DNA of 64,000 nucleotides from Diphasiastrum complanatum (lineage: Eukaryota; Streptophyta; Lycopodiopsida; Lycopodiales; Lycopodiaceae): assembly GCA_029204225.1 (NCBI GenBank), contig MU831988.1:29005-93004 (forward strand), in the 5' to 3' direction. A program made the position numbers and the translations under genes. A model generated the notes under the pieces. The model was not told the DNA's origin. It did no database searches and saw only the letters and a list, made by a program, of their open reading frames with translations. The stretch's first letter is position 1. Each line of letters opens with the position of its first letter. Below are positions 33,174-44,960 of the stretch, one piece after another.

Positions 33174-35246
33174 ATGTCTGGAATGGAACATATTGTACGT
33201 TCCGAGCCTTTTGGGCTAGATTGGATATCTAAGCAAGTAAGTATTTGATATGCGTATCTATATAATTCTACATATGCAATATTTGTTTACTTCATGAAAG
33301 TAATGTTTTCAATTTATGGTTGTATGTAATGTTTAATTAATGAAGGAGAATGGCTCTCACTTGAACATCATGCAGCATTTAGAAGTTGAGCTAGAGTCAG
33401 AGCTGCTCTTTGGAGAAGCATATAAACAATCTCTTGACAAGATCCCTCATGGCAAGGTAAGTTTTTTCTGGTTTTACATCACTACTTCATTTGTTAATAG
33501 ACAAAAACCTTAGATGCAAGCAAGTGTATCAAATGTGTATTTATTTGATTTCACATATACAATATTATTTTACATAATGAAAGTATAAATAATTTGCACT
33601 TTATAATATTACTTTCAAACAAAGTTGAATCTAGTCTTACATGTGTGAGAACATTCTAAGGGCTTATCTTAAAAAACCATACACCGCAATCCCTTGAATA
33701 CTTTAGACAAATAGATATCTGAGTTACAAATAAATTAATCCATTTTAAAAAGTTTGTCCAAAATGTTGTGATTTTTTTTTGGAACAATTGTTTTGATTAA
33801 TTATGTCACTTCTATAAGTGATTGCATGGAGTTGAATATGTCAGCATTTTAGGTATATTATTATTATTACATTTATGTTTTTTGATGCAGTAAATGAATA
33901 TTGATGATGTGGAAAGATTTCCTAGCCATATGACATTCATGGCACTATTGAATGACAAATCTTCCAAAGATGAGCTTGTTTTCACACACGTTGAATTGTC
34001 CACCTAGGTTCAATTTCAAAATTACACTTTCTAATTAATTTAAAAATAAATGTGATTAATATATTATCGTTATAAAATTTTGACTTTGTTTTATATAGGA
34101 AAAAGAGATAGAGAGACCTCAAATGTGTACTCATGAAGATGTGCATTTTGAAAGAAGTATGCGAGCTTGAAAGGTATGCATAATCATCTTTTATCTAAAA
34201 AGCACTTTTGGTACACGTTATGCATATACCTTTATAGTGTGTTTTTTTTTAGATGAGCTCAAAAATGATGACGATGTTGAGAGAAAAAAAATTTCGTGAG
34301 ATTACCAACAGATTACATAAAGTGAAAAAAGTCAAGGTAACAAGAACTTTTGTTTGAATAATCTTGATATTATGATTCAAATGTATTGTTTTCAAAATAT
34401 TGTGCATCAAATTTATTTTGTAGAGCTTGTGTAAATCTTTGAATAGTAAGTGGGCTTTGGTTGAAATATTACTTCATGGTCTGAATTTTATTCTAAGTGT
34501 GTATTTTGTAGGTGAATCACAACATGATTCAAAGTTTGAAAAACCAGAATTTTGATGTTGCCAAAAATTTGCACGGTTCCAAAAAAGTCAAGGTATTTTT
34601 AAGTTCTAGGTGCATCTTCAGATTCTTTTCTTCTACATGTTTATAGATTGTAATTTACATGCTTTTTTTCAAAAATGATTTTGTCATTCATCAAAGTCAT
34701 GACGTGTGATTTACTATAATGCTCAAGCTATTAAATGTGTCATGCTTGCAGTTTTTTAAGAATTTCAAATTACGTATATTTATCAAATAGACCGTTTCGT
34801 ATGTGTGTTTCAACTTGATTTGAAATTATGTCGTTTGTTTTTGGATAACAGGCCCTCCATGAGCTTGATTATGGCTCTAAAAATCAAAATTCAAGTAATC
34901 AGCCAATGGTATGAAATATTAAAATGTTTAACAATTTGCTGTTTTCTAAAATCATAATCAATATTGTGTTTCGACAATTAATTTCCATTTGATTTTTTTG
35001 TAGGTGCGCGAGCCAAAAATATGTGAACAAAATCAAGAGATTGTTTTGATGAAGTTTTTTAATGTCAAGACGATAAATGAGCTTTATAGAAATCTTGGCA
35101 ACTACTATTCATCAATGAAGTTGTCAAGCAATCTAGTTTGTAGTACCCATATGGGCAATCGTAGCTCAGTTGACGTGAGATTGAGTATTGTGAATTATCT
35201 TCTAAAAGAAAAAAAGGTCATGTTGCAGAAACACATACCTGGATAG
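33174..35246 (+). pseudogene. Eight-exon host-like gene with three in-frame stops
   Basis: I do not recognise the protein. Exons: 33174-33236, 33376-33456, 33891-34007, 34099-34173, 34253-34336, 34512-34592, 34852-34908 and 35004-35246. All junctions are GT-AG and every exon is a multiple of three, so all seven introns are phase 0. The total would be 266 residues, starting MSGMEHIVRSEPFGLDW, basic in the middle (two exons end KKVK) and ending MLQKHIPG. Exon 3 begins with TAA and ends with TAG; exon 4 has TGA next to last. Each could derive from CAA, CAG or CGA by one C-to-T change. The donor of exon 3 (TAG|GTTC) is weak; the first intron has GTAAGT. It looks like an ancestral gene now decaying. 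Wrong boundaries around exons 3 and 4 are the main alternative. Confidence 0.55.
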
Positions 35247-35249
35247 CTA

Positions 35250-35590
35250 CTATTAAAAGATGTCCATGTATGTGAGTAGACGTTCTTTGTTTTTACGAAC
35301 TTTTTCGTGAAGACATGTTTTTGCAAGACGAATTTGACATTGATCAGAGATAGTGTGCGATAGAGAGTTGACTTTAACAAAGGGCTTTTGTTTAGAGATG
35401 TTCAATTTAATCGGCAATGTATTTATATTGAATGCTTTCTGGAAGATTGTAATGACATACTCGTTGGGGTTTCAGTTTAAAATGTAGCTATTTTTTTAGA
35501 CACAAGTTGGATTTTAGCATTCAATAGAGGTTGAATCTTGGTTCTCTAATTATATATATTTGTTTTGTATCCTTGATATTTTAAATACAT
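35250..35590. other. 3' flank of the eight-exon locus
   Basis: AT-rich, no further coding frame in phase with the last exon. A 3' untranslated region is possible, but no clear AATAAA is seen. Confidence 0.35.
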
Positions 35591-35594
35591 AGGA

Positions 35595-36030
35595 TATAAT
35601 TTTCCTATCTAGAAAAGTGTGTGGGGCTTTGTGCTTTGTGTTTTTTATATAGGATAAATATTTTCTATTAAGTTTTCTATATAGGAAATGCTGATTTTCT
35701 GGTTTCTTATGTAGGAAAAGAAATTCTTGTCTAGGAATCAAGACATTGATTTTCCAAGATTGTCAAAGTAGGAAACTGTTGCACTTTTTCTAGTTTTCAC
35801 TTTCCTTGTTGCATATTCATATGCAACTAGGAAAGATTTGTTTTTATCCTATCTAAAAACATGTCATATTTTCCTACTAAGTTTTCTATATAGGAAAGTG
35901 TGATTTTGTGGTTTGTGTTTCTTATATACGAAAAATATTTTTTGGTCTAGGAATATAAAATGTTGCTTTTCCTAGATTGTCAAAGTAGGAAACCGTTGAA
36001 CTTTTCCTAGTTTTCACTAGCAGTCTGAAA
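35595..36030. repeat. Two-copy repeat rich in TAGGAAA/TTTCCTA
   Basis: About 35640-35810 and 35870-36025 are diverged direct copies; the shared landmarks are 'agttttctatataggaaa', 'gattgtcaaagtaggaaac' and 'ttcctagttttcact'. Each copy contains TTTCCTA/TAGGAAA pairs that can form small hairpins. Confidence 0.55.
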
Positions 36031-36998
36031 TTATCCACAACTCTGACAGATAATTCATAAGCTTTCAAGTACAAATATCCTTAAAATGCAAATTATAAGA
36101 TATGATAATTCATTCAATTAGAATCTCTAGGAGAACCATTAAAATATAGAATGATTAAAACTCAACTCTAAATATTCCAGATGCTCTTTTGAGTTGAATG
36201 CTCCTGTTTCTAACACCAAATGCCAAAACATAGCATTCATTCATCTTAATAGACATGTCTGTCTCTATGCTAACTATAGATCCAATCAAATGAAGAACTG
36301 TACTCAAGCATCTGCAGATTTTAATTGATGAACCATAATGATTCACTAATCATACATCTTACAAGCCATATAATTCAAAACGATCAGTTCCCGGTGAATC
36401 CACATCACATTGATCATTTTACCAACTAACTTCATCCAAGAGTAATCAAGTACTCAAGTTAATTGCCAATGATTCAGAAATCTCAAATGTCTAGGTGAAG
36501 AATTCAATTATACTAGTATAACACCACATTTAGATCCACATCCAAAACATTTTTTATTTAACTCATAACTCTTTCACACAAAGATTTGTTAACTCTGCAA
36601 GTATCTGTCAAAACAATACTTGATCATAGGCTTATGTTCACCGACTAGGTTAAGTGCACCAAATAACCCTAGTAGCCAAGAATACATAGTAGATTCATAC
36701 AAGATTAATCATGCACATATGTGAATAATCTCACTATGACCCAATACATAAACACATTCTTATCTAGCAGATTCCTCCAGAACCCACATATGGTCTAGAT
36801 TCAATGTACCCAACTATTTAAATTGAATCTACTCAAACACGCATTCTAACTTTCTCACACTTTCAAAAAGTGTTTCAAATGAAATTTAGACTAATGAACT
36901 TTGAAAAGTCAATCTTTAAGTCTAAAACAAGTTTTGGCCTCAATATGCCAAATATGGAAATATAGCAAAATGTGATGAAACTAGTTGAGTCTTTCATA
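36030..36998 (-). repeat. Probable 3' LTR of copia C
   Basis: This AT-rich stretch lies directly outside the polypurine tract and stop codon of copia C, where the LTR must be. Its right end (TATGAAAGACTC on the minus strand) is a decayed form of the TGTGAAAA terminus. Its left end cannot be fixed. A 160-bp piece of the same sequence recurs at 44797-44960, supporting its repeat nature. Confidence 0.5.
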
Positions 36999-37578
36999 CT
37001 CTCTCTTCAACTAGTTTTAGCATAGACTTTGATAGCACTCCAAGTGAATTCCTATGCTTCATGAACAAGTCTTTTCCCAATGCTTTGGTGAAGATATCAG
37101 CCACACATTTCCTTGAAGACACATGTTGAAGCTGCACCTCCTTTGCAATGACTCGCTCCCTCACAAAATAATATTGTATCTCAATATGCTTGCTCCTAGC
37201 ATGAAAGATAGGATTGGATGCCATTGTTTGGGCTAATTGATTGTCACAAAAGATGATTGGGCTCTCTAAAAATCCAGCAATTGAAGATCCTTTTTCATCC
37301 TCTTGATTCATACCATATCCTTTGTGCAATGTAAGAGCTTTGTACTCGGCGTCACTAGATGACAATGAGATAGTGGCTTGTTTCTTTGACATCCATGATA
37401 TAGCTCCATCACCTATGAAAATACAATAAGCACTAATGGATTTCTTATCCATTACATCTCCAGCATAGTCCAAATCTGAAAATCCAAAAAGATTAGGTGA
37501 TGATCTCTCATACAATATGCCAAAATCTTGAGATCCAATGATGTACCTCAAAACTCGCTTTCCTAGCTTCCAATGCTC
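36994..37578 (-). pseudogene. Copia C RNase H
   Basis: 185 codons open on the minus strand: FGFSDLDYAGD, GAISWMSKKQATISLSSSDAEYKAL, SPIIFCDNQLAQT, ARSKHIEIQYYFVRERV and ending KLVEERV. The catalytic Glu of the SSSEAEY block is Asp here (SSSDAEY), and a small frame disturbance follows (KALTLHKGYGM). The stop codon again falls at the LTR edge. Confidence 0.8.
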
Positions 37579-38472
37579 CTAGCATAGTTTTTGCCAATAG
37601 AACTTTGATCCATCATAAGAATGATCTTCTTCCTTAGAATAGACATCCTTTCAATGATCATGTAATGCTCAAAATAGAAACAACCATAATTGATATAGGG
37701 AATAGTGTCCACTTGGGATGCTTCACTATTTCTTACATCAATTTTACATATCAAGATGTAACTAGAACATGAAGAATAAAATAGAATGTAAATGAAATGA
37801 TTCCACCATGCTTCCAACTCTGAACTCTTTGGAAAAATACAGCAAACAAACAATAAATGTGAGTGATCAACTTTTGCTTGCATGTCTCCTCCTCCTTTGT
37901 CCTTTGTTGCCATGTATCCACCATGATACTCCGTGAATGAGCTTACATCTCCATCTTGCCAAAAGATGCCATCAAGCCTTGATGACTTGACCATGAATGA
38001 GTGACATAATGAACCTCCAATAGCTTCATTCCCATCAGCAAAACCAGCCAAGAATGCTAGTACAAATCCAACATCAAAACAGTGTTCACCAATGTAGCTA
38101 CTTTTACCATATTTTGACAATTTGCACACATCCACATGAAAATGCTCAAACATGAGATAGAACAAGTAAAGTAAACTTGAACAGCACTTCCTTGCTACTC
38201 CTTTGACCTTACTTGAGTCCTCAATATGCTGCAAAAATAGATCCATAACATCTTTGCCAATTACCTCTCCTTTGATGCTCTTGACTAGCTCCAAATTGCC
38301 AACTTCCATTTTGACTAGTTGAAGTGTTTTGAGATCAACCTCTTGATCTTCAACTTGACCATAAAAGTCATTGAAATTTTTTTTGTTTTCCAGATCCAAT
38401 ACTTGATTTTTTTGGCAAGATAACATCCATCCACTTGCATAGCTCCATGCACACAAGAAGATCTTCCAAAAG
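37579..38472 (-). other. Acquired ~894-bp segment in copia C
   Basis: Non-retroviral sequence exactly between the copia linker and RNase H. On the minus strand nearly all of it is open in one frame (about 290 codons, 37563-38525). The product includes KGEVIGKDVMDLFLQHIED, LLYLFYLMFEHFHVDVC, FVLAFLAGFADGNEAIGGSL and GGYMATKDKGGGDMQAK. I see no known domain. A captured host gene fragment is the likeliest origin; a fast-evolving copia sequence is less likely because the edges with RT and RNase H are sharp. Confidence 0.65.
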
Positions 38473-38474
38473 AT

Positions 38475-39640
38475 GTTCCACTCTTCATAAGAGATTGATA
38501 CTCGAGATCCATTGCTTGGATCCACTCCTCTTCTTTCCTTGCTTGATCTACACTTGTAGGCTCATCCAAAGTGGTTAGGAAAGCAACATAATTTCCAGAA
38601 ACTACTTGCTTACCCTTTTGATCATATGTGAGCCTTGGAAGTACTTGTCTTTCTCTTGATGTTCTCATTGGCTTTTGGCTTGATGAAGGTCCATCATCAT
38701 CACCATAAAAAATAGGATCATTTTCATCAACATCAAGAATGTTAGTTTCATCCACACTTCCATCAATCATATTTGAAGACACCTTTGGAATGTTCCCCTC
38801 ATCAAAAATGACATCTCTACTAGCAATCACTTTGTTAGTAAAAGGAATGTAAACCTTCTAGGCTTTACTCACCTCACTATATCCAACAAAAATACCTCTT
38901 CTTGAAGATGGATCCTCCTTGGTCCTATCATCAAGAGTAATGTTGACATAGCATTTGCATCCAAAGGTTCTTAAAAAGTTGACACTCGGCCTCCTCTTGA
39001 ATAGCATATCAAAAGGTGTCCTTCAATCCAAAATAGCACTCGGCCACCTATTGCACAAGAAATTGGCACACAACAAATCGTAATCCCAAAATGGTTTGTC
39101 AAGATTAGCACTTAACCTCATAACTTTAGCACTTTCACATAAAGTCCTATTCTTCCTTGTAGCCACTCCATTTTGTTGTGGGGTCCTTGATGTTGTATAC
39201 TCCCTCTTGATCCCATGCTCATCACAAAAGGCCTTGAACTTGTTAGATATGCACTCACACCATTGTCACCTCTCAAGCACTTGATCTTTGTGGAAAATTG
39301 ATTTTCCCTTGCATTCTTGAACTTGAAAAAGACATCATACACTTCATCCTTGCTCTTTAGTAGATAGATCCAACAAAATCTACTAAAATCATCAATGAAT
39401 GTTACATACATCCACTATTGCTAATTGTAGTAAATCCATGAATATCCGAATGTACAAGTTGAAAAGGCTTTGTAGATCTAGAATTAGATCTAGTATAAGG
39501 TAGTCTATGTGACTTAGACAAAGCACAAGCCTCACAAACATGCATGTCATTACTTAAGCAACTTGGAAGACCAATCACAACCTTCTTCCTTGCCATTACC
39601 TCCAATGACTTGAAATTGAGGTGTCCCATCCTTTTGTGCC
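38475..39640 (-). pseudogene. Copia C integrase and linker
   Basis: The HHCC block (MGHLNFKSLEVMARKK, CEACALSKSHRLPYTR), HSDIHGFTTIS, FIDDFSRFCWIYLLKSKDEV and RGDNG (second catalytic Asp present) can be read in broken frames. Near the third catalytic residue the frame is shifted and reads MEWLQGRIGLY. The variable linker (PSSSQKPMRTSRERQVLPRL) runs to 38475. Frameshifts lie near 38830, 39120 and 39260. Confidence 0.75.
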
Positions 39641-39666
39641 AAACCTCTTGAATAGAAATTTGCTCA

Positions 39667-40740
39667 ATAACTTCATGCTGGAAAGAATCATATAAATCAG
39701 TTTGATATCTATATTCGACAAATTACTAAGAAGTAAAGGATAAATTAAGAAACCGAGAAATAGATTTGATGGCCTCTGATTTTGTAAATAATGAGATACC
39801 ACATGGGGATCTAGATTAAACCTCAAAATTTTCCAAAATACCCCACATTTGATCAAACGGTTTTTATTTTTCCCATATCGCGACTAGGTACTAAAACACA
39901 CCATTGATCATCAGATCTTTACAGTCCTAGAATTTCATTTCCAAAATTACTAATGTCCCATATTATCAGCTTTTCCTTCCAGAAAATCCTTAACCACCTT
40001 ATCTGATATTCTAGAGATCCATTGATCATCTAGCTGTCCTATAATCACTATAGGATATTATCTCTTTTTCCCAAATACTAGAGAATCCTTTTTATTTGGA
40101 TGATTGGCATGCCCCATCAGATGGATATCACAAATCCACACCTGATTCTATGATTTAGACAGAAGAATTAACATGGTTTCAATACTACGTTCTAATCCTT
40201 AAGGTTAATGATAAGCTTCAAATACCCCTGGATCCAAGAGCATCAACTCTGGGGACAAGCTTCTATCAACTAACAGATCCAATGTAATTCATATATCAAA
40301 TTCTACTTCCAACATCACAATTGACATCCAAAACTACGGATAACTCAATGGTTACAAAGATATAAGCTATGAATTCAACTAAATGGATTCTATCAAGGAA
40401 ACTAATAACTGGTATTAAGCAATTATTACTGAGATTACCAAAATCCTAATTGCAAAATTGTAGTAGGTTTCTTTCCTTGCCTAACCTGAATCCAAGATCT
40501 AGTCAATCTAGCATCAAAGAGACGGAGTTAGTTGTCACGTGTAGGTTCGTTCCCATGAGAGCGATAGTTTAGTTTAGATTTCAACATGAATGGAGGATTC
40601 ACATCTATCTCTACATCCATTAAGCCTACTCTTTAATACTACACATCCCTTACACTTACAATCCCTTAACACCACACATCCACAACAGAGATAGCTTACT
40701 CTTTCTCTCTCTCCCTTCCTCTCTCATAAAAAGTATAATA
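39667..40740. other. Unassigned DNA
   Basis: No gene or clear repeat. It begins abruptly where copia C is cut. Short CT runs appear at its right end before the compound microsatellite. Confidence 0.4.
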
Positions 40741-40899
40741 ACATGCAATCCCAAGAACACTCAGATCCAACAATTAGCAAAATCCAAATAAGCATGAGAG
40801 ATGGAGGAAAAGTGATAGAGAGCAATGACATTCATCAATCCATTTATGAAGAGAAGATAGTTTTAGAAAATTTGAGACTCTTGCAAAATTTTGAGACTA

Positions 40900-41722
<823 letters not shown>

Positions 41723-41922
41723 GCACTCTCTCTTTCTCAATATTATTCTAATTTTTAAAGATATTGGATTGATATTGACATTGAGTAAATATAAAACATG
41801 TTGTTTAACAAAAATATAAGCTATATTATCTTATCAATGTAAAGGTTATTTTAGTATAATTTTTTGGTTGATGAAGCTACATTTAAAGGTGGTGTTAAAA
41901 AACACCTTTAAAAAACATGAAA

Positions 41923-42138
41923 CTATTCTTCAAAGACTTCATCATTTTCAATGATCAATCCTTGTTTTGCCTTCAGTACAACCACCTTAGGAATCTTAAT
42001 ACTTTTTATTTGATGGGGACCTTTTCGAGGTTTCCAGCTCCAGACTATGCTTGAAACATTTTCCCATCTCTCGGGATCATTAAGGTTCACTTTCCATTGC
42101 TTACTCCAACAATCTCGATAGTGTTCCTTTTCTGGCAT
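41923..42138 (-). CDS. Unidentified 71-codon reading frame
   Basis: I do not recognise it. The minus-strand frame begins MPEKEHYRDCWSKQWKVNL and continues DPERWENVSSIVWSWKPRKG to VVVLKAKQGLIIENDEVFEE. It is rich in Trp, Lys and Glu, low in simple sequence, and looks like real protein coding. It has no obvious signal peptide, membrane segment or known domain. No neighbouring exon is found in about 1 kb on either side. It may be a surviving exon of a decayed gene. Confidence 0.35.
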   Translation of the reverse strand: MPEKEHYRDCWSKQWKVNLNDPERWENVSSIVWSWKPRKGPHQIKSIKIPKVVVLKAKQGLIIENDEVFEE

Positions 42139-42199
42139 GTTTTTTTTAGAACATGGGGCCCACCATTGTTAATAATTTCATATTTTTTAATGAATATTT

Positions 42200-43200
42200 G
42201 TTACCTTTGATGAAAATAAGTTGGTCCTTGTCGACTCATCTACATATGCATTGAGTGCCCAATTAGCGAAGTAGATGAACATGATTAGAATGAATCAAAG
42301 AAATGATTTTATATTGTGTTGGATTTAATGAGGCTTAAAAATTGAGAGTTTATGCTTAGAAGTATGGAGATACAAAAGTTAGTCTTTGAGAATCAAGATT
42401 TTTTGTACTCAGCTTGATGAACTTAGTTCATCGAAATATCTCATTGTTTAGGGTTTAGTATGTTTCACACTGAAGCTTTGGTAAGAGATTTTCTAAAAGC
42501 AAGATAGGCCCCTTTCAGTAGTATTCAAAATTTAAAGCTATTTTTTACCAGGAAACCTCCAATATATGTTATGAGCATCTTACACACTCTTGTAGACTGA
42601 ATAAAGAAACTAACTCAAAGAAACTAAGTGCTTTTTTAATTCATGCAATCTTGAAACTAATGTACTATACAATCATTGCATACCTTGCTCTGCTTCCATT
42701 TGAAGTAATGGCTGGTAACAACTTCATGTAGAATTTTTGGACAATGATACAACAATTTTAATCCAGTCTAAAGAAAGGTCATAATTTGTTTTGGTATTTC
42801 TTGCATCCAACCCTGAACACAAAAAATGACACATGGTAATGTTTCTCTAATTCTGAAATTAAGAAAGAGGGTTTTAAAGAGGCAAACAAGGTTATACATA
42901 CATTCATTATCGATTCTTGAACATAAATTTACTTTTGAGTATCATAACCATTTGCTACTAAAAAAGATGATCATTACGCTGATAGACATTCTTGATTGAG
43001 AAAATTCTAAGAAGTCAACCATTGTTTCAAGTTTTTCTTTCTAAGTCAAGCCTACAGAGAAACATTGGTTCCATGAACCAGGTTGATTATGTGTTGAGAA
43101 GTAAAATTTGTCGCATAGCTTACGATAGTCTATGATTTGAGAAAAAGTTTGGAATGTAATAGTGTTGGACACTCATTGCTAATATTTTATACATCATCTC
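42200..43200. other. Unassigned intergenic DNA
   Basis: AT-rich, no genes or repeats recognised between the orphan frame and the first satellite array. Confidence 0.4.
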
Positions 43201-43204
43201 TTGT

Positions 43205-44796
43205 AAAGGTGGCCTCAAGTTTGGGTGGCAACATTGAGGCGAACCTGAGAAACAATTTAGGAACAATCTAGGCCTTGAACGATTACGTAAGAATAGAAAA
43301 AATGGCCATCAAAGTCATGGGCTTGTAGGGCCAAGAATTGGTCATAATCAATTGACACATGTTGGAACGTCAGACATAAGGTGGCTACATGTTCGTGTGT
43401 CTGATACCCACCCAATGGACTCTATACTACTCAATTCCGACTTTGTTTTCCCAAAAACACACTTTGTGTCGAAAATGACACTATTAGGGCATATTAGATG
43501 GAGTAGTTTTCCAACGTCGAGAATATTGATCCAGTATCGCCGAATAGAGTCAATTTTTCAATGTTTCGTCCAGTGGACATTGTCGGGGCGAACTTGTTGG
43601 AATCATCCATTCCTTGAGTAATTATGTACGAACAGAGAAACGACCATGCAAATTCCAGTCCCAAAAACGGTTTATGGAAAATTAGCCTTTCGGACCGAGA
43701 ATTGGTCGTAATTAGTTGGTACATGCCAAAACGTTTGCCATAGGTTCTTGTGTCTGATACGAACTCAATGGATCGTATGCTGCACAATTCCGGCTTTGTT
43801 TTCTTGAAAAGAATGTTTGTGCCAGAAAGGACGCTATTAGGGCAAAGAAAATGGCCTAGTTTTTCAGCTTCTCGAATAATGGTCCAGTATCGATAAACGA
43901 GTCAATTTTCTTAGCTGTTTGTTTTAATCAATGGGCAACGTCGAGGCGAACCCACATAAACAATCTAGGCATTGGACGACTCATCACCAATAGAGTTTCG
44001 GCAATGTAAATTCTAGACCCAAGAATGGCTTTGGGGAAAATACGCCTTTCAAACCATAAATTGGTCGAAATCAGTTGATACATGTCGGAACGTCAAACGG
44101 AAGGTGGCCATAGGTTCATCTATCCGATACGAACCCATGGGACCCTTTGTTGCTCAGTCCCGACTTTGTTTGTCAAAAATGACGCTATCAGGGCATAGAA
44201 AATGGACTAGCTTTCGGCCTTTACAAACACTGGTCCAATCTTGCTGAACGGATTGGGTTATTTCAGGCGTTTGTTTCGTCCAGTGAGCAACGTCGAGGTG
44301 AACATGCATAAGCAGCTAGTCGGACCAAGAATTGGTCGGAATCAATTGATACATGTCAGAACATTGAACAGAAGGTGGCACAGGTTCGTGTGTCTAATGC
44401 AAATCCAAGGGACCCTCTGCTACTCAATTTGGCATCGTTTGTCCAAAAACACTCTTTTAGCAAAAAATATTCTATTATAGCATATAAAATGGACTATGTT
44501 TCCACCTTCCCAAGTACTGGTCTAGTAAGCCTAACGGAGATGGTTGTCCTAGTTGTTTGCTTCGTCTAGTGAGCAATGTCGAGGCTAACTCGTAAAAACT
44601 ATTTAGACCTTGAATGGTTATGTATGGACAGAGGAACGTCTATGCAAATTCTAGACCCAATAAGGACTTTTGGAAAACTAGGCGTGTCGAATTAAGAATT
44701 GGTCGGATTCAGTTGATACATGCTGAAACGTTGGACGAAAAGTGGCCACAGGCTCGTGTGTCCGATACAAATCCAAGGGACCCTCTGCTACTCAAA
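43205..44796. repeat. Satellite array A, unit about 360 bp
   Basis: About 4.5 diverged units. The landmark gaattggtc recurs at about 43335, 43698, 44057, 44328 and 44695 (spacings 363, 359, 271, 367; the short one is a deletion). Other landmarks are 'gggaccctctgctactcaa', 'gtgtctgatac' and 'aacgtcgaggcgaac'. Units are more diverged than in array B. The array ends at 44796 where an LTR piece begins. Confidence 0.85.
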
Positions 44797-44960
44797 GAAT
44801 AACTAGAAGTGCGTAGTAGATTCAATAAGATTGGTCATGCACATAAAGAAATAATCTTGCTATGAACATGTACATAAACTTACTTCTGTGTTTGCTAGCT
44901 TCTTCCCCAATTTGGATATGAGAATCTCGTAACTCAATTAAGTCAACAAGAGTCTTATTT
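44797..44960 (-). repeat. LTR fragment related to copia C
   Basis: Shares 'catagtagattca', 'atcatgcacat', 'aataatct...gctatga' and 'cataaac' with 36685-36790 in the same order. It directly abuts satellite A, so it inserted into or broke that array. Confidence 0.55.

Larger units (their letters stand above)
36994..39666 (-). mobile_element. Copia element C, RT replaced by acquired sequence
   Basis: A minus-strand relative of the young copia. Pre-integrase and integrase lie at about 38830-39640, the linker at 38475-38830, an acquired non-retroviral segment at 37579-38472, and the end of RNase H at 36994-37578. RT is entirely gone: the sequence leaves copia after the linker (LEYQSLMKS) and rejoins at the RNase H side (KRVLRYIIGSQDFGI). 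The element is cut at 39666, before gag. Copia B carries a shortened form of the same insert, so the rearranged copy must have transposed, presumably with enzymes from an intact relative. Confidence 0.8.
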
